From positions 1-64,000 of the forward strand of contig JBNKQR010000002.1 in the NCBI GenBank assembly GCA_050295975.1: a DNA stretch of 64,000 nt. The letters are read 5' to 3'. The notes beneath the pieces are model-generated. The model saw only the letters and a program-made list of their open reading frames with translations. It was not told where the DNA came from and did no database searches. The position numbers and the translations under genes are program-made. Below are positions 53,574 through 61,456 of the stretch, piece by piece. Positions within the stretch are counted from its first letter, which is position 1. Each line of letters opens with the position of its first letter. This DNA comes from JAPHTQ01 sp050295975 (lineage in GTDB: Bacteria; Pseudomonadota; Gammaproteobacteria; Thiohalomonadales; Thiohalomonadaceae).

Positions 53574-54080
53574 TTATGTGAATCGATTGTTACTTGCATA
53601 AAGAGTTGCCCAATTTATATGTGACGCTAGCGTTTCAAATTCTCGTGTATCTATGTGCCTTCTAGGAATTTCACTTTTGCATCCTTCAATATAATCTCTA
53701 ACCGCCTTCAATATACCTTCATTTGTTCGCTCTTTGATGCCGATCTCCATGTATAGCTTATGCGTTTTGTACTCGAATTGTTTTTTTCTCGTTTTTACAA
53801 TTCGCTGCGTATTGACGGCCCAGTATTCGCCTCGAACCTGTGTGCCATAGAAGTATATTTTGATAAACCCTATGATTTCATTAAATTCCCACGGGCCACC
53901 GTATGCGCAGCGCAAATACCCTTCGTACTGTTCTTTTAATGGCTGGTTGTTTTTATAGAAATCCACATCTCTTTCAGTTGAATACATTTCTTTCTGAATG
54001 TAATCATCCATATTTAAAAAGTAGGTTTCTTTGTTAATACGGTATACAGGCAACGCCATGAAGTAATTATCTAAGACCAT
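53574..54080 (-). CDS. Uncharacterised cassette protein (168 aa)
   Basis: 168 residues, not recognised. Contains YFMALPVYRINKETYFLNMD at the start and a Trp/Tyr-rich FYGTQVRGEYWAVNTQRIVK segment; several basic patches (KTRKKQFEYKTHK). No signal or membrane helix. Flanked on both sides by long-type attC-like sites, so it is a complete single-gene cassette. Confidence 0.6.
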   Translation of the reverse strand: MVLDNYFMALPVYRINKETYFLNMDDYIQKEMYSTERDVDFYKNNQPLKEQYEGYLRCAYGGPWEFNEIIGFIKIYFYGTQVRGEYWAVNTQRIVKTRKKQFEYKTHKLYMEIGIKERTNEGILKAVRDYIEGCKSEIPRRHIDTREFETLASHINWATLYASNNRFT

Positions 54081-54129
54081 GGGTACATCCTTTGTGAAAC
54101 AGAATAGTGTGTGCAGGGCGGATGCCGGA

Positions 54130-54209
54130 AATAACGTGATGAGCGGTATACTTCAGTGTGTATCTATTAAGCACTGTCGTTCATACCAGTGGTGTCTTGC
54201 GGTTATAGC
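54130..54209 (-). repeat. attC-like site, long type
   Basis: Plus-strand ends are ATAACGTGA and GCGGTTATAG; minus core is CGTTATT. Inner arms GGTAT/ATACC and CAGTG/CACTG pair around a short centre, giving the imperfect hairpin of an attC. Confidence 0.6.
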
Positions 54210-54318
54210 TTGGCAACGGTGGGGGCTCAATTGTAAAAGGTTCTACAGCGAAGCAGTTTTGGCTCACGTAGCCGCAGCCGAGCACTGGAGTCCGTTGAAG
54301 GATTAGCCCGTTAGCTAT

Positions 54319-54341
54319 TAAAGGGGTCTGACCACTTTAAC
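54319..54341. repeat. AAAGGGGTC-type palindrome
   Basis: TTAAAG-G-GGTC-T-GACC-A-CTTTAA: a near-perfect short palindrome 16 bases after the stop of the 548-residue gene. The preceding stretch 54210-54318 contains no gene; it shares GAGCACTGGA with 56438-56450. Confidence 0.6.
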
Positions 54342-54356
54342 TTTTGTTATACGTTT

Positions 54357-56003
54357 TCATGATCTATATTTGAATAAGATTCCAACACCAGTGCTCCTGA
54401 GCTCATCTTCTTCCGCTCTCAATTGAGATAATTTTTCTTTGAGCTCTTTCGCTGTTGGCACCACACCTGACATGCCGGCAGTAGCGGCGACGGCGCCATA
54501 CAGTGGCAATCCAGTAATAGCAGCTGCCAGTTCTATACCACCAACAACAAGAAAAGAACCAAGGTCTCGCCCTGCAAATGTCCACTTTTTGGACTGTATC
54601 TCCTTTATTCTTGATTCATGCTTGGTCAGTGCTGAGTGCAAATTATCAAAGACTTGATCACCTGTTCGGAAAAAATTATCAGGCCTTGCTTCAATTAGCT
54701 CAGCAACTCCACTACCGAGCGTTTCCCTGATCTCTTCTAGCGCGCCAGCTTTCCGAATCTCTAGCAATGCTTCTGGAGGCACATTGCCTAGCCAAGTGAA
54801 TTTGGTAGCGACTGTTGTTTCAAGCGCTCTTGCTATATGAAGCCGATGTTGATCAACATGATCCACGCTGTATGAGTTGTTGCGAAGCATCCAGTTAAAC
54901 CAAAGCCAGCTAGTCTCAGCCCGAATTATTGGAGTCCCGTTTAAATCCTGACTTCTCTGAAATGAATCGTTTGACTGAGCAAATCTACTGAGAAGATGCA
55001 TGAGTACAGCATCACCAGCATTGGTTGCTCCTAGTTTTTCTGATTGTTCTCTTATGTATCGGTCTATTTGGCTTGGTAAGTCCCCGCTCCATTCAGTTGC
55101 AAACACCAACTCTTCAGGTTTTACCAGGTGTGATACCAGTGTCAATGGGTCTTGGTACTGCTGCAAAAAGTTTTGTAGTTCTTCAATTTCAGAAAACTCT
55201 CGGCCAAACAAAGTACCAGCATGAACTAACGCATCCCTGCGTGCACTTGAATGTACGAATTCACGGTAATTGTCTTCAAACTGATGTCGATCTGGCAATA
55301 CAGCAACAATGGGGACTGCGTCTTCTAAAAGAGCGAGTTCTTTGTACTGCAATATCTGCAAACCGAGTCTCAATATTTCGTAGCATCGTTCTTCTTCATC
55401 CATGAATTGAAGGAGAGGTGATATCTTTACGAAGGGATCAGGCAATACTGTTGTATCGAAGTAAATTCCTGTCGAGCTAGCAATATTCGAATTGCCATCT
55501 GGGAAAATCTCGCCAGCAAAAACGGCCTTGGAGTGTGTTGAGTCTTCCAAGTGGATCCATGTCGGATCTGCAATATTCTCCCAAAACTCCAAAATTGAGG
55601 GCACAAAATCATCCGTAACCCTAATAGCATCCTTCACTCGTTCAGGATCAGATGTAAACCAACCTGCAAACCGGTATGGATCCGCATTGGCTTCAGTCAT
55701 CATCTCATATGGTTGGCCAAAAGCATGTTCAACTCGTTCGAAATATGCTCGTTGTACCTCATACAGAGAAATCGCTTCTTTCCATTCTTCTCTGTCTGAT
55801 TGATACGCTATGAAGGTAAGGAAAGAACGTATTCTTACATCAACTGTCTCAGGGTCGACCATGCCATCAGGAGCAAGCCGTACCTTCAGTAGGCTTTCTT
55901 CAAAATCATCGGCCAAGTGCTCCGCAATCTTGATATTGCCTGCCTCAAGTTTTTCTTTGAGCAGTTCAACACGGCGATGTAATTCTTCACGTTCCATATT
56001 CAA
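54357..56003 (-). CDS. Large uncharacterised cassette protein (548 aa)
   Basis: 548 residues, not recognised. The N-terminal part is helical (REELHRRVELLKEKLEAGNI). A long middle of alternating helices and strands includes PIVAVLPDRHQFEDNYREFV. Near the C-terminus a hydrophobic stretch (GSFLVVGGIELAAAITGLPL, then YGAVAATAGMSG) could insert in a membrane, followed by a short charged helix. A cytosolic body with C-terminal membrane segment is typical of some abortive-infection effectors, but this is only a suggestion. Confidence 0.62.
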   Translation of the reverse strand: MNMEREELHRRVELLKEKLEAGNIKIAEHLADDFEESLLKVRLAPDGMVDPETVDVRIRSFLTFIAYQSDREEWKEAISLYEVQRAYFERVEHAFGQPYEMMTEANADPYRFAGWFTSDPERVKDAIRVTDDFVPSILEFWENIADPTWIHLEDSTHSKAVFAGEIFPDGNSNIASSTGIYFDTTVLPDPFVKISPLLQFMDEEERCYEILRLGLQILQYKELALLEDAVPIVAVLPDRHQFEDNYREFVHSSARRDALVHAGTLFGREFSEIEELQNFLQQYQDPLTLVSHLVKPEELVFATEWSGDLPSQIDRYIREQSEKLGATNAGDAVLMHLLSRFAQSNDSFQRSQDLNGTPIIRAETSWLWFNWMLRNNSYSVDHVDQHRLHIARALETTVATKFTWLGNVPPEALLEIRKAGALEEIRETLGSGVAELIEARPDNFFRTGDQVFDNLHSALTKHESRIKEIQSKKWTFAGRDLGSFLVVGGIELAAAITGLPLYGAVAATAGMSGVVPTAKELKEKLSQLRAEEDELRSTGVGILFKYRS

Positions 56004-56064
56004 CTCAATTGGCGTAAGTCTGATCTGACTTTTTCGTATAATAGTGTGTCAGTCGGATACCGAA

Positions 56065-56167
56065 GATAACGTGCCAGGCGGAATCCATATAGCACGGTAT
56101 TTCCGGTCATGAGGGCTGGTTCCATTGTTCACTGTCGATCCTCCCTGTGGTGTCCTGTGGTTATAGC
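56065..56167 (-). repeat. attC-like site, long type
   Basis: About 103 bases, plus-strand ends GATAACGTGC and GTGGTTATAGC; minus core CGTTATC. Ends and flanks match the sites at 53418 and 54130, though the inner arms pair poorly by eye. It would belong to the amidase cassette. Confidence 0.55.
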
Positions 56168-56179
56168 ATGGAAGCTGTG

Positions 56180-56208
56180 AAATTAAAGGGGTCAGAGCCC
56201 TTTAATTT
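56180..56208. repeat. Perfect AAATTAAAGGG palindrome
   Basis: AAATTAAAGGG and CCCTTTAATTT, 11-base perfect arms around GTCAGAG, 13 bases beyond the attC-like site. Same GGGGTC core as the elements at 54319 and 63123. Confidence 0.7.
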
Positions 56209-56382
56209 GGAGATGTACGTTGGGAATGGTGTAGAGGGATTTTGTGCAATCCGCTTGGCTTTGTTTTGATGCATTTCTCTGGCGTCCCTTCTCGTATTTC
56301 CTTTTTGTACCCCAATGAGTTGATTGTGGCAACTATCAAGCTGGGTGAAATAGTTAAACGAAGCGGTTGACGTGCAGGGACG

Positions 56383-56414
56383 CACTAATGTCGCGAGCGC
56401 ATGGATGCGCATGA
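56383..56414. repeat. Hairpin GTCGC..GCGAC in gene-free stretch
   Basis: ATGTCGCGAGCGCAT faces ATGCGCATGAGCGAC: outer GTCGC/GCGAC and inner GCGCAT/ATGCGC pairs. It lies in the gene-free stretch 56004-56472 between the 548-residue gene and the amidase; beyond the attC-like site and the palindrome nothing else was identified there. Confidence 0.45.
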
Positions 56415-56472
56415 GCGACGATGGGTCCCATAGACGCACCCGAGCACTGGAACGACCTCTTTGATTACATTC

Positions 56473-57960
56473 TCAGTTACCTGGCACTTTATTCTGCCAT
56501 GGATGTACTGACTCCAGCTCAGCAGCAAGGGCGAAGAGTAGTTTGTCATTGCCTTCAGCAGCCATGAAATGAGCTCCATGGGGCAGGCCATTACGATCCC
56601 AATACAGAGGAACCGACATGGCTGGCTGTCCGGTCATGTTGGCGATGGGGGTAAAAGGTGTTTGGTAGAGCGACTTATGAATGACTGTATTCAGGAAGTG
56701 GTCGGTGCACATGTGACGCGCCACTCCCGTCGAAACCACAAGGCGCATCGCAAGCCGCTCCACCATATTGGGGTCGAGGGCATTGGAGGCTAGCGGTGGG
56801 GTCGCGACGGTAGGTGTCAGGATGACATCGAACTCTTTATGCAAGTCAGACATACGTTTTGCCGCTTTCTTCCAGACCGCCAGCGCCCACGCCAGACGCT
56901 CGTCGCTAATACCCTTACCGATTGCCGCCATGAAGCGCGTATTCGGCTCGATAGCGAGACGGTTCTCGGGCACGCCAACCAGGCGCGCCATGTCGGCGAC
57001 ATCTCGTGCTGTGTACCGGAATAGAACGATCAGGAAGGCGCGCATCAACTCGAGTCCGTCAAAGTTCCAGGTAGACTCGGTAACATGGTGGCCTAGCTGC
57101 TCGCAGCACGTTGCAGCGGCTTTTGCTGCTTCAATGCAATCTTCGTGAACATGAGTGTTTGTGGGTGCATCGGTAATCAGCGCAATTTTCAGACGAGGTG
57201 GAGGAGACAGCGCAGAATAGAGATAGGAGCTCTCGGGGGGTCTGGCTACTAAGTATCCAGAATCGGTATTGCCCGCCACAACATCCAGGTAGGCCGCGCT
57301 GTCGCGCACACTGATGGTGGAAACGTGACTCACGACAGCTCCACCCCATGCCTTCGACATGTCCTCAAAGCGGTTAAGACCGCGAGAGGGCTTGTAACCG
57401 AAGATTCCACAATATGACGCGGGTAATCTGATCGAGCCACCGCCATCACTGGAGTAGGCCATCGGTACGACTCGCGCGGCTACCGCTGCAGAACTTCCTC
57501 CACTGGAGCCTCCAGCGTTCAGATTGAGGTCCCAGGGGTTCCTGGTTTCGCCAAAGGCGATCGGTGCAGTCAGCGAAGCGGTTCCTAACTCCGATGTATT
57601 GGTCTTCCCGAAGGGAATCAGGCCAACCTGGGAAAAACGGTTCGCCATGTCCGAATTCGCATCGGGAATATAATTCTTCATTGCAACGCTCCCGTTCGAT
57701 AACGGATACCCGGCAAACGGAAGCATCAAATCTTTTACCAGAAACGGCACACCACAAAACGGCTGCTGTGGGTTTGTCTGTGCGGCAAGAGCATCCGCCA
57801 TAGAATCCATTTCGCAAACGACCGCATTAAGTACAGGATTCACAGTCAGAAGGCGTGATCGTGCTTCTTGCAGCAACTCGAATGGCGAAACGCTGCCGGT
57901 CCTAACCAGTTCTGCTAAGCCGAGAGCATCGTATTCCTGATAACTGGTAAATGTGCTCAT
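56473..57960 (-). CDS. Amidase signature family enzyme
   Basis: 495 residues, full length. The Ser-cisSer-Lys triad is visible: Lys in FLVKDLMLPFAG (near 74), the first Ser in LNAGGSSGGSSAAVAARVV and the nucleophile in SSDGGGSIRLPASYCGIFG. Hydrolyses an amide of unknown identity (GatA/fatty-acid amide hydrolase-like). Large for a cassette gene. It begins 24 bases after the GNAT stop, with only a remnant core site (GCGTTATG) at its start. Confidence 0.9.
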   Translation of the reverse strand: MSTFTSYQEYDALGLAELVRTGSVSPFELLQEARSRLLTVNPVLNAVVCEMDSMADALAAQTNPQQPFCGVPFLVKDLMLPFAGYPLSNGSVAMKNYIPDANSDMANRFSQVGLIPFGKTNTSELGTASLTAPIAFGETRNPWDLNLNAGGSSGGSSAAVAARVVPMAYSSDGGGSIRLPASYCGIFGYKPSRGLNRFEDMSKAWGGAVVSHVSTISVRDSAAYLDVVAGNTDSGYLVARPPESSYLYSALSPPPRLKIALITDAPTNTHVHEDCIEAAKAAATCCEQLGHHVTESTWNFDGLELMRAFLIVLFRYTARDVADMARLVGVPENRLAIEPNTRFMAAIGKGISDERLAWALAVWKKAAKRMSDLHKEFDVILTPTVATPPLASNALDPNMVERLAMRLVVSTGVARHMCTDHFLNTVIHKSLYQTPFTPIANMTGQPAMSVPLYWDRNGLPHGAHFMAAEGNDKLLFALAAELESVHPWQNKVPGN

Positions 57961-57984
57961 AACGCTATTGCTGCCGCGTACGTC

Positions 57985-58491
57985 CTAATCAGCCGTCGTC
58001 TTAGCGGTCGACTGCATTTTATTCTTAGGGCTTAGATACTTCACCATTGAGAAATTTACTAAGGTTACCCCGTTTCTTTGAACTTCATTCTTCTTAATCG
58101 TTGTGAAACCACGATGCTCAAAGAACGACTTAGCAGCAAGTGATGCCTCAACGTACAAGCGCTTTATATTTTTCGCTCCTGCTTCATCGAGCAAACGCTC
58201 GTACAGGCTGGATGCCACTCCTCTTCCCTGAAAATCTGGGTGTGTATACATGCAGTCAATATGACCATCCGCATCTAACTCTATAAATCCCGCTACACGA
58301 TCTTCAATTATTGCAATGAGGGGGGTTTTTACATTCAGGCGATCAGCCCAGCGGTCATAATCGACAGGGGTGGGTGCCCATGCCTCCTTCTGATCGGCCG
58401 AATAGAGCGTGAGGGAAACTGCATGAACAGATTGATGAAATAAGTCAGCAATTTCCCTGGCTCTATCTACAGAGTAAGTTTGTATTTCCAT
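57985..58491 (-). CDS. GNAT-family N-acetyltransferase
   Basis: 168 residues. Acetyl-CoA-binding motif HPDFQGRGVASSLYERLL (Q/RxxGxG/A), preceded by GHIDCMYT, and a C-terminal SFFEHRGFTTIKKNEVQRNG are typical. Substrate unknown; GNATs are frequent integron cassettes. Its cassette starts at the perfect GTTAGAT core of the site at 58498. Confidence 0.9.
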   Translation of the reverse strand: MEIQTYSVDRAREIADLFHQSVHAVSLTLYSADQKEAWAPTPVDYDRWADRLNVKTPLIAIIEDRVAGFIELDADGHIDCMYTHPDFQGRGVASSLYERLLDEAGAKNIKRLYVEASLAAKSFFEHRGFTTIKKNEVQRNGVTLVNFSMVKYLSPKNKMQSTAKTTAD

Positions 58492-58497
58492 AGTAGA

Positions 58498-58561
58498 TCT
58501 AACGCCCCAGCTGACTGGAATGCGACCGATGGAAGCGAATTCTATGGGGCTGATTGTTATA
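58498..58561 (-). repeat. attC site
   Basis: About 64 bases: minus-strand GGTATAACAATC to GGCGTTAGAT, with exact GTTAGAT core. Imperfect pairing CCCCAG/ATGGGG and GAATGC/GCGAATTC gives the cruciform arms. Belongs to the RDD cassette. Confidence 0.8.
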
Positions 58562-58585
58562 CCTGATTTTCATACTCAACTGGTT

Positions 58586-59011
58586 CTAGTTCGTTTGTTT
58601 TACAACAACGGTACCGGCTAATTTGTCATGCCAGCCTTGTTTCTTTTTATCAATGCCAACCCAAACCAAACCCAAACAGAGAGGAAGTATTGCGGGTATA
58701 TAGGCGAAATATCTACCAATAGCTTGACCTAGAGACATCTTGTTTCCAGTTTTCGCATCGACTATTTTTAGTTTTGTTACCATCTTTCCAGGTGTACCGA
58801 AAAAGCGCAGCCAAAACCATATTGTTGCAACAGCTGGGACTACATAACTCAAAAACACATCCCAGAATCCATGGATAAACTGATTACCTAGCCAATATTC
58901 TTCACCATAAATTAATGTGAGTGGAACATACAAAACGATTGTCATAATGATTAAATCTATAAGCGTTGCTCCAAATCTAATCCAGAACCCTGCGTACTTT
59001 TGATCTTCCAT
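58586..59011 (-). CDS. RDD-family membrane protein
   Basis: 141 residues. RDD signature AGFWIRFGATLIDLIIMTIV with the Arg and Asp residues, three membrane segments, and GTPGKMVTKLKIVDAKTG between them. Small membrane proteins, some with transport roles; common in cassettes. A good ribosome site (AGGAGA) lies upstream. Confidence 0.88.
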   Translation of the reverse strand: MEDQKYAGFWIRFGATLIDLIIMTIVLYVPLTLIYGEEYWLGNQFIHGFWDVFLSYVVPAVATIWFWLRFFGTPGKMVTKLKIVDAKTGNKMSLGQAIGRYFAYIPAILPLCLGLVWVGIDKKKQGWHDKLAGTVVVKQTN

Positions 59012-59033
59012 TTTATTAATTTCTCCTAGTGGG

Positions 59034-59093
59034 TATAACGTTAACCATAAGCCGCGCTAGGTACGAGCGTCAGAGTTGATAGCCTGGTTAACA
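59034..59093 (-). repeat. attC site
   Basis: About 60 bases from TGTTAACCAGG to ACGTTATAC on the minus strand; GCGCT/AGCGT pairs at the centre. Located between the RDD start and the end of the 206-residue gene. Confidence 0.65.
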
Positions 59094-59096
59094 GTT

Positions 59097-59717
59097 TTAC
59101 TTACAGCCACAACCATAGTCACAAAGCTTTGGCGTTTCATTGTTTTCAATTTGTGAAATCCATTTACTCACACACCCATCATCCATTTCCCAAAATTGAG
59201 AAATTGAATGCAGGTAGCTTAAAACAACATCTCTTTCCCCAACTATCAATAACTCATTCGCCAGTTTCAGACTTGGCCCAAATGTGTTGAGTTGAGGAGA
59301 TCCTCTACTTTTTGCTGATTCTAAAAGGTATTCCCTTGCCTTTTCTGTATCTCCATCTTTTAAACTCAACCTTCCTAGCACCATATTTGAATCGTGAATA
59401 GAATTCCCATAATTCCAATCATTTTTGTGATTGCTACTCAACAAAAGTGACTCTTTTGAATAGGCTTTAGCCTTTTCGTAGTCTTCAATCTCATAAGCTA
59501 ATTCGGCAGCATCATCCAGCCATGCCCATCTACTATATTCATCCTTATTTAAGAAATTTTCTAATAATTCCATTTTCTTAACTGGATCTTTTTCATTAAA
59601 ATATTCTTGGGTAGCAGAGCCTACCTCATAAAAGTACACTGCATAAACATTTAAACCAATATAAGCCAGTATTGGTATGGCAATTACCAGAAGTATTGAT
59701 AGTGCGATCTTTTTCAT
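59097..59717 (-). CDS. Uncharacterised membrane-anchored helical-repeat protein
   Basis: 206 residues. One N-terminal membrane helix (ALSILLVIAIPILAYIGLNV), then TPR/Sel1-like helical pairs (DYEKAKAYSKESLLLSSNHK; GDTEKAREYLLESAKSRGSP) and a Cys-rich end, KLCDYGCGCK. Probably exposed to the periplasm. Function unknown. Confidence 0.65.
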   Translation of the reverse strand: MKKIALSILLVIAIPILAYIGLNVYAVYFYEVGSATQEYFNEKDPVKKMELLENFLNKDEYSRWAWLDDAAELAYEIEDYEKAKAYSKESLLLSSNHKNDWNYGNSIHDSNMVLGRLSLKDGDTEKAREYLLESAKSRGSPQLNTFGPSLKLANELLIVGERDVVLSYLHSISQFWEMDDGCVSKWISQIENNETPKLCDYGCGCK

Positions 59718-59718
59718 A

Positions 59719-59805
59719 GGTTAACGTCCCAGTTCAGGCGACCACTGCCGAAAAGCGACGACAGGAGCGACGCGGCAGTTGGTTAACCTGGAGCGCCTTG
59801 TTATT
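59719..59805 (-). repeat. attC site
   Basis: About 87 bases. Arms CCACTGCCG and CGGCAGTTGG pair; ends are GAATAACAAGG and GACGTTAACC on the minus strand. Strongly similar to the next site (60284) through the arms and the AGGAGCGACGCGGCAGT centre. Confidence 0.82.
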
Positions 59806-59810
59806 CGGTT

Positions 59811-60272
59811 TCATCGGATTCCCACAACCTTTACTCCATTAGGAGTCCACTCAAGTGTGAGTTCTAGCACTGGGCTGCTTTTCTTTTTATATATAAAACC
59901 CTGTATGTTGACTATCCTACTTTGAGATGTTGTGCGGCATGGGGACATTTGACCAGTCAATGGGATCATGTAAATAGACTCATATGTGGTCCCAGATAAT
60001 TGCAATGATCGTAATTTCTTAATTTCCCTCACATTCAATCCATAATTCTTCAATTCTTCATCGTTCAAGCTTGCTGCAGGATAGAGTACCGCAAGGTAGT
60101 CGCCTTTTAGGCCCACATTGCATGACTTTTCAATTGTTCTTTGATTTGCCTCTAGAAGCTCCTTGTGTGCCTCCACAATGCATTCAGCCAGCAATACTGA
60201 GGCATCCTTTTTACATGCCGATAGCATCAACGTGAGCGCGATAATTAATATGGTAAGTGACAATGCCTTCAT
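59811..60272 (-). CDS. Uncharacterised small lipoprotein
   Basis: 153 residues from ATG 60272: the lipobox signal LTILIIALTLMLSACKKD follows directly, whereas the frame upstream to 60377 reads through an attC site. Remainder contains ECIVEAHKELLEANQRTIEK and a C-terminal VLELTLEWTPNGVKVVGIR. Unknown function. Flanked by two closely related attC sites. Confidence 0.65.
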   Translation of the reverse strand: MKALSLTILIIALTLMLSACKKDASVLLAECIVEAHKELLEANQRTIEKSCNVGLKGDYLAVLYPAASLNDEELKNYGLNVREIKKLRSLQLSGTTYESIYMIPLTGQMSPCRTTSQSRIVNIQGFIYKKKSSPVLELTLEWTPNGVKVVGIR

Positions 60273-60283
60273 TGTTATTGCCG

Positions 60284-60367
60284 CATAACGTATGAATTCA
60301 ACCGACCACTGCCGCAGAGCAACCATAGGAGCGACGCGGCAGTGGTTCAGCTGGAGTGAGTGGTTAG
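60284..60367 (-). repeat. attC site
   Basis: About 84 bases. A perfect 10-base arm pair CCACTGCCGC (60306-60315) / GCGGCAGTGG (60336-60345); ends GCCTAACCACTC and ACGTTATGC on the minus strand. The stop codon of the 120-residue gene (60364) lies within it. Confidence 0.88.
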
Positions 60368-60726
60368 GCACTATCATCCACCTTAGGTGTAATCCTATAC
60401 CGCATCCAGCGCCCTACACCCGTAGCAGCTAGCACAATTAAAGTAACCAAAACGCCAGGAACCCACCCGAACAATAATGCAAATGAATTTTTTGCACCAT
60501 CACCGTTTACAATAGCCCGAATTTCATCTTGATTGGTGGCAAGTGCCAAATCAGCTTCAACCACTACAAACCTAGAAAGTAAAACATATGCCCAAACTGC
60601 CAGTATGGATAATATAATTCGTACTGTAGTCACAGCATGCTTATCGAATTTGTTGCGCCATGAAACGACGCCATACGACACAGCAAACATGCCTGCAAGT
60701 AGAAATAGCTTGTAATAGTGAAACAT
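60364..60726 (-). CDS. Small membrane protein, uncharacterised
   Basis: 120 residues with three membrane segments (YYKLFLLAGMFAVSYGVVSW; IILSILAVWAYVLLSRFVVV; FGWVPGVLVTLIVLAATGVG). The ATG is formed directly at the cassette boundary (GGTAGATG), and the stop lies in the attC. Unknown function. Confidence 0.7.
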   Translation of the reverse strand: MFHYYKLFLLAGMFAVSYGVVSWRNKFDKHAVTTVRIILSILAVWAYVLLSRFVVVEADLALATNQDEIRAIVNGDGAKNSFALLFGWVPGVLVTLIVLAATGVGRWMRYRITPKVDDSA

Positions 60727-60797
60727 CTACCTTGTGTGCCTATCTGTTTGGGTAAGGGGCGTGCAGCGAAGCGTCCCACACGCGCGATCTGTTATAA
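60727..60797 (-). repeat. attC site with altered core
   Basis: About 70 bases, TTATAACAGATCG to CAAGGTAGAT on the minus strand. The core reads GGTAGAT where GTTAGAT is expected, one change that should weaken recombination. GCAGCGAAGCG centre is shared with the site at 62581. Confidence 0.65.
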
Positions 60798-61352
60798 GTA
60801 ATTTACGTTGCACCTAAATTGATACCAATCATTTGGGAACGATTTGACTTCAGTATTTTCCAGCTTCAGCGTTTTATTGATTTTTCCAAACAGAGGAAGG
60901 CCATCACCTAAAAGTATGGGAGCTTTGGTTATTATCATTTCGTTAATCAGACCATGATTTAGAAACGATGTAATAGTGGTGCCGCCATCAATATATGCGT
61001 GTGTATATCCGTCCTTCTCGAGCCTCGAAATCAATTCATTAATGCCAACAGAATACATTTCAACTTTCCCTTGAAGATTTTCAGGAGCCTCCTTAACTGT
61101 GTTGCTGAGTACAAAAATAGGCATGTCGCCATAAATCCATTGTTCTGGGGTTAAGTTCATATTCGAAATCATTTCCATGCACCTACGCCCCATAATCATG
61201 CAGTCTACAGAGTCCATAAAATCATGGAACCCCATATCTTCATCGTCCATATCTGCATCCAAATTACCTGCTGTATGGAGCCAATCCACGCCTCCATCAG
61301 GAGTTGCAATATACCCATCTGCACTTGTTGCTATGTATACGGAACACTTCAT
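60792..61352 (-). CDS. Dihydrofolate reductase family (RibD C-terminal-like) protein
   Basis: 186 residues from ATG 61352. The RibD_C/DHFR-like fold is seen in KCSVYIATSADGYIATPDGG, DCMIMGRRCMEMI, MPIFVLSNTVKEAPENL and GYTHAYIDGGTTITSFLNHG. NADPH-dependent reductase of unknown substrate; frequent cassette family. The frame extends 11 codons further into the attC region. Confidence 0.88.
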   Translation of the reverse strand: MKCSVYIATSADGYIATPDGGVDWLHTAGNLDADMDDEDMGFHDFMDSVDCMIMGRRCMEMISNMNLTPEQWIYGDMPIFVLSNTVKEAPENLQGKVEMYSVGINELISRLEKDGYTHAYIDGGTTITSFLNHGLINEMIITKAPILLGDGLPLFGKINKTLKLENTEVKSFPNDWYQFRCNVNYL

Positions 61353-61386
61353 ATCTCTAAACCTTTGCGTGATGCCCGAGGTCACT

Positions 61387-61456
61387 TATAACGACCGAGC
61401 TCATTTGCGCGAATGAAGCACAGCGGAATGTGCGTCAAATGGAGCGATTGGTTAGA
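61387..61456 (-). repeat. attC site
   Basis: About 70 bases, CTCTAACCAATCG to GTCGTTATAAG on the minus strand. Arms ATTTG-CGC/GTGCG-TCAAAT pair with bulges. The stop codon of the 178-residue gene lies in its inner core. Confidence 0.82.

Noticed and set aside
56161..56439. 92-codon frame on the minus strand
   Set aside because: Spans an AAATTAAAGGG palindrome and a hairpin region; translation shows no domain and codon use is unlike genes nearby.
60273..60377. Longer N-terminus for the lipoprotein gene at 59811
   Set aside because: The extension is translated attC sequence, while the internal ATG at 60272 begins a proper lipoprotein signal.
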